A stretch of DNA of 64,000 bases, taken from positions 1 to 64,000 of the forward strand of contig JBBDID010000059.1 in assembly GCA_040880585.1 (NCBI GenBank). Direction: 5' to 3'. The notes beneath the pieces are model-generated. The model was not told the origin of the DNA. It searched no databases and worked only from the letters and a program-made list of their open reading frames with translations. The DNA comes from Paracrocinitomix sp040880585. Its GTDB lineage: Bacteria; Bacteroidota; Bacteroidia; Flavobacteriales_D; Crocinitomicaceae. A program made the position numbers and the translations under genes. Of the stretch, positions 60,408 through 64,000 are shown one piece after another. Each line of letters opens with the position of its first letter. Position 1 is the stretch's first letter.

Positions 60408-60544
60408 TAACATCCGAATATAAGCAATTACCTACATCCCTTTTACAGTTTATGTTACTAATTTACAGAATCAAAAGGACTTATGATATTTCTCACATGC
60501 TCATTTGTTACATGGGTGTATATCTCCGTGGTTTTTAAGCCGGA
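60408..60544. repeat. Repeat B, second copy, without end module
   Basis: Matches 51841-51977 with about 90% identity, starting TAACATCCGAATATA. The outer TAACAT/ATGTTA pair is kept, but the inner arm pair is not. The shared end module is missing; instead the sequence runs into the region in front of pspA. This makes it the natural right boundary of the array. Confidence 0.88.
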
Positions 60545-60578
60545 ATTTCATTCATATCATATAAATCCCTTATAGCGG

Positions 60579-61310
60579 TTAAGTAGCGGAAGATTCTCCG
60601 GCTTTCTTCATTCCCATTTTCTCTTTAAGGGCAGCCAGGCTGTCAGAAGCTTTGACTTCAGCAGAACCGGAATCGATTGCTGCATCAATTTCCTCATCAA
60701 TCGACTTTCCTTCATCTGCGATTTCACCATACGATTCAGCCAGGGCTTCATCTTGAGCTACTTTCTCTTTCATTCTCTCCAACATAGAAACTGTGCTTGA
60801 AGAATCAACTCCGGCCAATTGCTGGTTGATCTTTTTAGTAGCACTGGAAACTTTTGCTCTGGCACGTAATGTTTTCAATTCCACTTCAAATTTCTTAATG
60901 TTAGATTTGAGTGTTTTAATGTTTCTGTCCAGTTTATCCACGCTGGATTCAAACTTTTGCTGATCAGCAAGACACTGTGTAGCAGAAGCCTTGTTAGACT
61001 CTTGCTGAACCAGACATTCTGATGCCAATCTGTCCGCTTCTTCCATAGTTATTTCACCTTTTTCGGCTCTTTGCAACAAAAGAACTGCTTTTTGCTCATA
61101 GCTGTTTGCTTGTTCTGTGTGGTGCTTTGCGTCATTTTTTGCTCTGATCGCCAATGCTTTTACTTCTGCCATAGCCTGAAGAGCTCCGCTTAAATCTTTC
61201 TTTAAGTCGCGGATTCCCTGCTCGGTCATTTTAATTGGATCCTCCAATTTATCAACTGCTGAATTTGCTTCAGCCTGTCCAATTTTAAATAATCTTCTAA
61301 ATATATTCAT
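60579..61310 (-). CDS. pspA: PspA/IM30 (Vipp1) family membrane-protection protein
   Basis: ESCRT-III-like coiled-coil protein that binds and stabilises the inner membrane under stress. 243 aa, almost wholly helical. The N-terminus MNIFRRLFKIGQAEANSAVDK is the amphipathic membrane-binding helix, and MTEQGIRDLKKDLSGALQAMAEVKA continues as the long hairpin. The C-terminal part is acidic and flexible. It is followed 27 bp downstream-to-upstream by ybjN, a pairing common in Bacteroidota. No pspF or pspBC is seen. Confidence 0.9.
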   Translation of the reverse strand: MNIFRRLFKIGQAEANSAVDKLEDPIKMTEQGIRDLKKDLSGALQAMAEVKALAIRAKNDAKHHTEQANSYEQKAVLLLQRAEKGEITMEEADRLASECLVQQESNKASATQCLADQQKFESSVDKLDRNIKTLKSNIKKFEVELKTLRARAKVSSATKKINQQLAGVDSSSTVSMLERMKEKVAQDEALAESYGEIADEGKSIDEEIDAAIDSGSAEVKASDSLAALKEKMGMKKAGESSAT

Positions 61311-61337
61311 GTCAATTTTTATTTAATTGTTAATGGG

Positions 61338-61730
61338 TTAGTTTTTAGAGAAGCCAATGATCTCATCTGTAAATTCACTCAACAAAAGACTCAAAGAGTT
61401 TAGCGACCCTTCTAATTCTTCATAATCCAATGTTTCTACCAAAAGGGTATCACGGAATAATACTTTTTTACCTCCTGCATCCAATACAAAAGCACCGCTT
61501 ACAATTTCACGATTTTTCATCAGTAATTGTTTAGCAATTTCTCCACTGTTCCCATTCATATCAAACATGTGCTGTTCTATGATTAAAATTGGATCTGCTA
61601 TACCGATCATTAAATTTGAAATACCATCCTCCGGGGATGCTACCACAAAAACTTCATTTTCCCTGTCTTCCATGGTAATGGTATATTCCAATTCCATCAA
61701 AAAGTCTTTGACTTTATCAAAGTAATTCAT
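61338..61730 (-). CDS. YbjN-domain protein
   Basis: 130 aa starting at ATG 61730 (MNYFDKVKDFLMELEYTITM), which fits the family; the frame is open 21 codons further upstream without a better start. YbjN proteins have a type III secretion chaperone-like fold (here FVVASPEDGISNLMIGIADP and AKQLLMKNREIVSGAFVLD) and are thought to be co-chaperones or stress regulators. The pair with pspA suggests a joint role in the envelope stress response. Confidence 0.8.
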   Translation of the reverse strand: MNYFDKVKDFLMELEYTITMEDRENEVFVVASPEDGISNLMIGIADPILIIEQHMFDMNGNSGEIAKQLLMKNREIVSGAFVLDAGGKKVLFRDTLLVETLDYEELEGSLNSLSLLLSEFTDEIIGFSKN

Positions 61731-61909
61731 AAGTTGTCTATTAATTATTGTAATACTTAATTCGTTCGCTATCAAATATAGAAAATATTCCATTGAATCA
61801 TTTTCTAAAATGAATTTTATTTCAAGTTGGGATGATTAAATTTGAACCCGTGCTTTTGATGAACCAAAATTCACCGGAAAAAATGAATACTTTCAGAATC
61901 GTGTAAACT

Positions 61910-62491
61910 ATGACAGTTAAACCATCATCAAAGCGAAAAAAGCGCATGAATTATTTTTTTAACTTCATGTTATTGCTCATTATTTTAATTCTGATTGTTC
62001 CTTCCTGGCGCTTATCCTTTCAATCCTGGTATCAACAACTTTTTTTACCGGAAGTTGAGTTTGAGTTATCCTCCCCTATTTCAGTGCCTGAATCCCAACA
62101 AAACTGGGAACTGTTTAGTACAGCAGACGAGATGCTCAACTTTGCTGATTTTAAAGGAAAACCGATTGTTTTAAATTGTTGGGCCAGTTGGTGTTCATCT
62201 TGCCGTGCAGAATTTCCGGGTTTCAATGGTCTATACCAAAAATTGGGAGATGAGATTACTTTTTTAGCGGTCAGTACAGAATCATTGGACGTGATTAAAA
62301 ACACCGGACTGGCAGAAGAATATGAGTTCCTCTATTCTGCTCAATATTATCCTGAATTTTTAAGTGTGGAAGCATTTCCCACCTTGTTCATTATAGACCG
62401 GGAAATGCGGGTCGTTTACCGTTCAGTTGGTGCAGCCGATCTCAATACAGATAAAAACATTTCATTTCTCAGGGGATTGTTGGCAAACTAA
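61910..62491 (+). CDS. TlpA-like thiol-disulfide oxidoreductase, membrane-anchored
   Basis: 193 aa. One N-terminal membrane anchor (about residues 14-32: MNYFFNFMLLLIILILIVP) and a periplasmic thioredoxin fold. The active site is NCWASWCSSCRAEFPGF near residues 85-101 (CSSC), with the cis-Pro in EAFPTLFII. Likely keeps cysteines of exported proteins or cytochromes reduced (ResA/TlpA-type). Divergent from ybjN. ATG 61910 is used; a later ATG at 61948 would remove a basic leader. Confidence 0.88.
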   Translation: MTVKPSSKRKKRMNYFFNFMLLLIILILIVPSWRLSFQSWYQQLFLPEVEFELSSPISVPESQQNWELFSTADEMLNFADFKGKPIVLNCWASWCSSCRAEFPGFNGLYQKLGDEITFLAVSTESLDVIKNTGLAEEYEFLYSAQYYPEFLSVEAFPTLFIIDREMRVVYRSVGAADLNTDKNISFLRGLLAN

Positions 62492-62494
62492 TCC

Positions 62495-62502
62495 TAATTT
62501 TG
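62495..62502 (+). promoter_or_regulatory. TAnnTTTG box before the exonuclease gene
   Basis: TAATTTTG ends seven bases before the TTG start at 62510. Transcription would begin at or near the start codon. Confidence 0.35.
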
Positions 62503-62509
62503 TAAAGAA

Positions 62510-63886
62510 TTGCGCTATTCCATTATAGACATAGAAACCACCGGAGATAAGCCGGTCAACTTCAAGATCATAGAAATTGCTATTATCTTACACGACGGCG
62601 AAAAAGAACTCGATCGCTATCACACCATGGTTAACCCTGAAGAGCGCATCAATCCTTTTATTTCTCGTTTAACCGGTATCCGTGATGCAGATGTGCAGAA
62701 TGCTCCTAAATTTTACGAGATCGCCAAAACTATTGTAGAGTTTACTTCCGGTACTGTGTTTGTTGCACACAACATTAGTTTTGATTACACAGTTGTGCGG
62801 CGTGAATTCAGAAGATTGGGATTTGATTATCGCCTGCCTCACCTTTGCACAGTTCAAACTTCAAGAGTCTTGCTTCCCGGCTACCCTTCTTACGGATTAA
62901 AGAAAATCACCAAAAGTTTAGGTATTCAACTGAACAATCATCACCGGGCGATTCAAGATACTGAAGCTACCGCTGAACTTTTCTCTATTTTGTTCGATAA
63001 AGACCGGGAGAATAAACTGGAAAATTTCATCAAAAAAGAAATCAACCCAAAAGTGTTGCATCCAAAACTCAATGTGGATATTTTGGATGACGTTCCAAAT
63101 AAAACAGGTATTTATAAATTTTACAATGAAGAAAATGAGTTGATTTATATCGGTAAAAGTATACACATCCGCAAGCGCATTGAGGAACATCTTAAAAACA
63201 CAAAAACCAGAAAAGCGCAGGAAATGCGGGAGATAATTGCGCGCATTGATTACGAACTTACCGGCAGCGAATTGCTTGCTCTTTTGCAAGAATCCGAGCA
63301 AATAAAGAAGCATCAACCCGTCTACAACCGTGCGCAGCGAACTGTTCATTTCAATTATGGCTTGTATTCACATACCGATCAAAGGGGATATTTGAATTTA
63401 TCCATCAAAAAAAATATGATCACAGAAGAAGCGGTAATGACTTTCACTTCTTTGCAAAGCGGAAAAAAGTATTTGGAATTTTGGATGAGTGAGTTTTCCT
63501 TGTGTCAACGGCTCTGTCATCTCTACAAAGGGAATTCGGCCTGTTTTCGTTATACCATTGAAGAATGTAAGGGAGCCTGTGTAGGAGAAGAAGAGGTAGA
63601 ACACTACAATTCAAGGGTACGTCAGCTGATCAGTGATCTCAATTTTAATGCCGCATCTTTTCTTCTTGTAGATAAAGGACGAAACTCTAAAGAGTCTACC
63701 TTCGTATTGGTAGAAGAGGGACAATATGCGGGATATGGTTTTATACCGCGATATTTATTGAAAAGAGAAGTGACTACATACAGAAAGTTTCTCAAGAAAA
63801 AGAAAAGTAATCGTGATTTTCAATCCATCATAAAAATGCAGTTACATAAAAATACTAAACTGGAAATCTATACATTGCAAGAATGA
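62510..63886 (+). CDS. DnaQ-like 3'-5' exonuclease fused to a GIY-YIG (UvrC/Cho-like) nuclease
   Basis: 458 aa, two nuclease domains. Residues 1-165 form a DEDDh exonuclease: IIDIETTG (DxE), HNISFDYTVVRREF (second Asp) and HHRAIQDTEATAELF (His-Asp). Residues about 195-275 are GIY-YIG: KTGIYKFYNEENELIYIGKS and RKRIEEHL. The remaining 180 residues resemble the linker of Cho-type proteins, with a Cys pair CKGACVG. Predicted role is DNA repair, single-gene replacement for an epsilon subunit plus incision nuclease. The start is TTG, fixed by the exonuclease motif. ATGA overlap with the next gene. Confidence 0.85.
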   Translation: MRYSIIDIETTGDKPVNFKIIEIAIILHDGEKELDRYHTMVNPEERINPFISRLTGIRDADVQNAPKFYEIAKTIVEFTSGTVFVAHNISFDYTVVRREFRRLGFDYRLPHLCTVQTSRVLLPGYPSYGLKKITKSLGIQLNNHHRAIQDTEATAELFSILFDKDRENKLENFIKKEINPKVLHPKLNVDILDDVPNKTGIYKFYNEENELIYIGKSIHIRKRIEEHLKNTKTRKAQEMREIIARIDYELTGSELLALLQESEQIKKHQPVYNRAQRTVHFNYGLYSHTDQRGYLNLSIKKNMITEEAVMTFTSLQSGKKYLEFWMSEFSLCQRLCHLYKGNSACFRYTIEECKGACVGEEEVEHYNSRVRQLISDLNFNAASFLLVDKGRNSKESTFVLVEEGQYAGYGFIPRYLLKREVTTYRKFLKKKKSNRDFQSIIKMQLHKNTKLEIYTLQE

Positions 63887-64000
63887 GTCCGAATTTCGAC
63901 ATATCAAAACTTAGTCCCTGGCGAAAAAAAATGAACGAGATTATTTTTGGTTCAGAGACCACTGCCGGAAAATGGTTTGACCTCACTTTACTGAGCATCA
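63883..64000 (+). CDS. Ion transporter (potassium-channel family), partial at window end
   Basis: Only the first 39 codons are in the window (MSPNFDISKLSPWRKKM; NEIIFGSETTAGKWFDLTLL). The pattern xIIFxxxTxAGKxFDxxLL is the start of bacterial voltage-gated ion transporter proteins. It begins at ATG 63883, overlapping the exonuclease stop codon (ATGA). The rest, including the pore, lies outside. Confidence 0.65.
   Translation, partial: MSPNFDISKLSPWRKKMNEIIFGSETTAGKWFDLTLLSI

Noticed and set aside
49384..60544. Prophage or plasmid integration as the source of the accessory region
   Set aside because: No phage structural, replication, integrase or conjugation genes, and no tRNA or long terminal repeats; the repeated spacers argue for cassette assembly instead.

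Overview
The window comes from a Bacteroidota chromosome, most likely a Flavobacteriales-type marine or aquatic lineage. Evidence: a protein with a C-terminal type IX secretion sorting tail (4913-7270); a ribosomal protein S16 with a long charged C-terminal extension; a bacillithiol-type glycosyltransferase (BshA); several proteins typical of the phylum (SiaB/DUF6272, Y_Y_Y/SpoIIE sensor, NagZ-beta-lactamase fusion, fused BCKDH E1 alpha/beta); and TAnnTTTG promoter boxes, the -7 element of the Bacteroidota sigma factor. The DNA is AT-rich. No rRNA, tRNA, CRISPR array, intact insertion sequence or prophage was seen. A run of exactly 100 N (34389-34488) shows that this is a scaffolded assembly.

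Layout. 0.1-12.4 kb: ACP phosphodiesterase, lytic transglycosylase MltF, the rpsP-rimM-trmN6 translation cluster, a secreted LVIVD-repeat protein, ArfB plus a THUMP rRNA methyltransferase, and a patatin with an outer-membrane barrel. 13.1-19.8 kb: a complete RND efflux operon (TetR regulator, TolC, adaptor, pump). 19.9-26.1 kb: an RNase H with two viroplasmin domains, then an operon-like minus-strand run of a small membrane protein, mutL, two rhomboids and an endonuclease/exonuclease/phosphatase protein. 26.3-35 kb: NagZ-serine hydrolase fusion, bshA, a SiaB-type kinase, a lipoamide-dehydrogenase-like flavoprotein without its redox cysteines, a 12-bp tandem repeat broken by the assembly gap, and rplS. 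35.3-49.1 kb: a SpoIIE phosphatase sensor, a MazG-like protein, gyrB, a translationally coupled PaaE-type reductase/SDR/MOSC operon, BCKDH E1 and an erythromycin-esterase-like membrane protein. 60.6-64 kb: pspA, ybjN, a thioredoxin-like protein, an exonuclease/GIY-YIG protein and the start of an ion channel gene.

The most striking part is 49.2-60.5 kb. It is an accessory region in which every gene lies on the minus strand, most genes stand alone, and they are separated by hairpin-containing spacers that usually begin with TAAC and end with GTTA. Three spacers carry the same 262-bp repeat and two carry a second repeat (B). A 41-bp end module is shared by four repeats plus one solo copy. At least two spacers fold like integron attC sites. 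The genes carried are two Fic proteins, a ParDE toxin-antitoxin pair, a DUF6934 remnant with a small partner, a YhcG/DUF1016 nuclease, a TIR-domain protein, and several small lipoproteins and membrane proteins. This is the usual content of a sedentary integron, but no integrase gene lies in the window. It therefore looks like a cassette array without an adjacent integrase (CALIN-like), with an unusual set of recombination sites. The left edge holds a 233-bp duplication of the 5' end of the neighbouring core gene on either side of the Fic pair, which marks how that pair was inserted.
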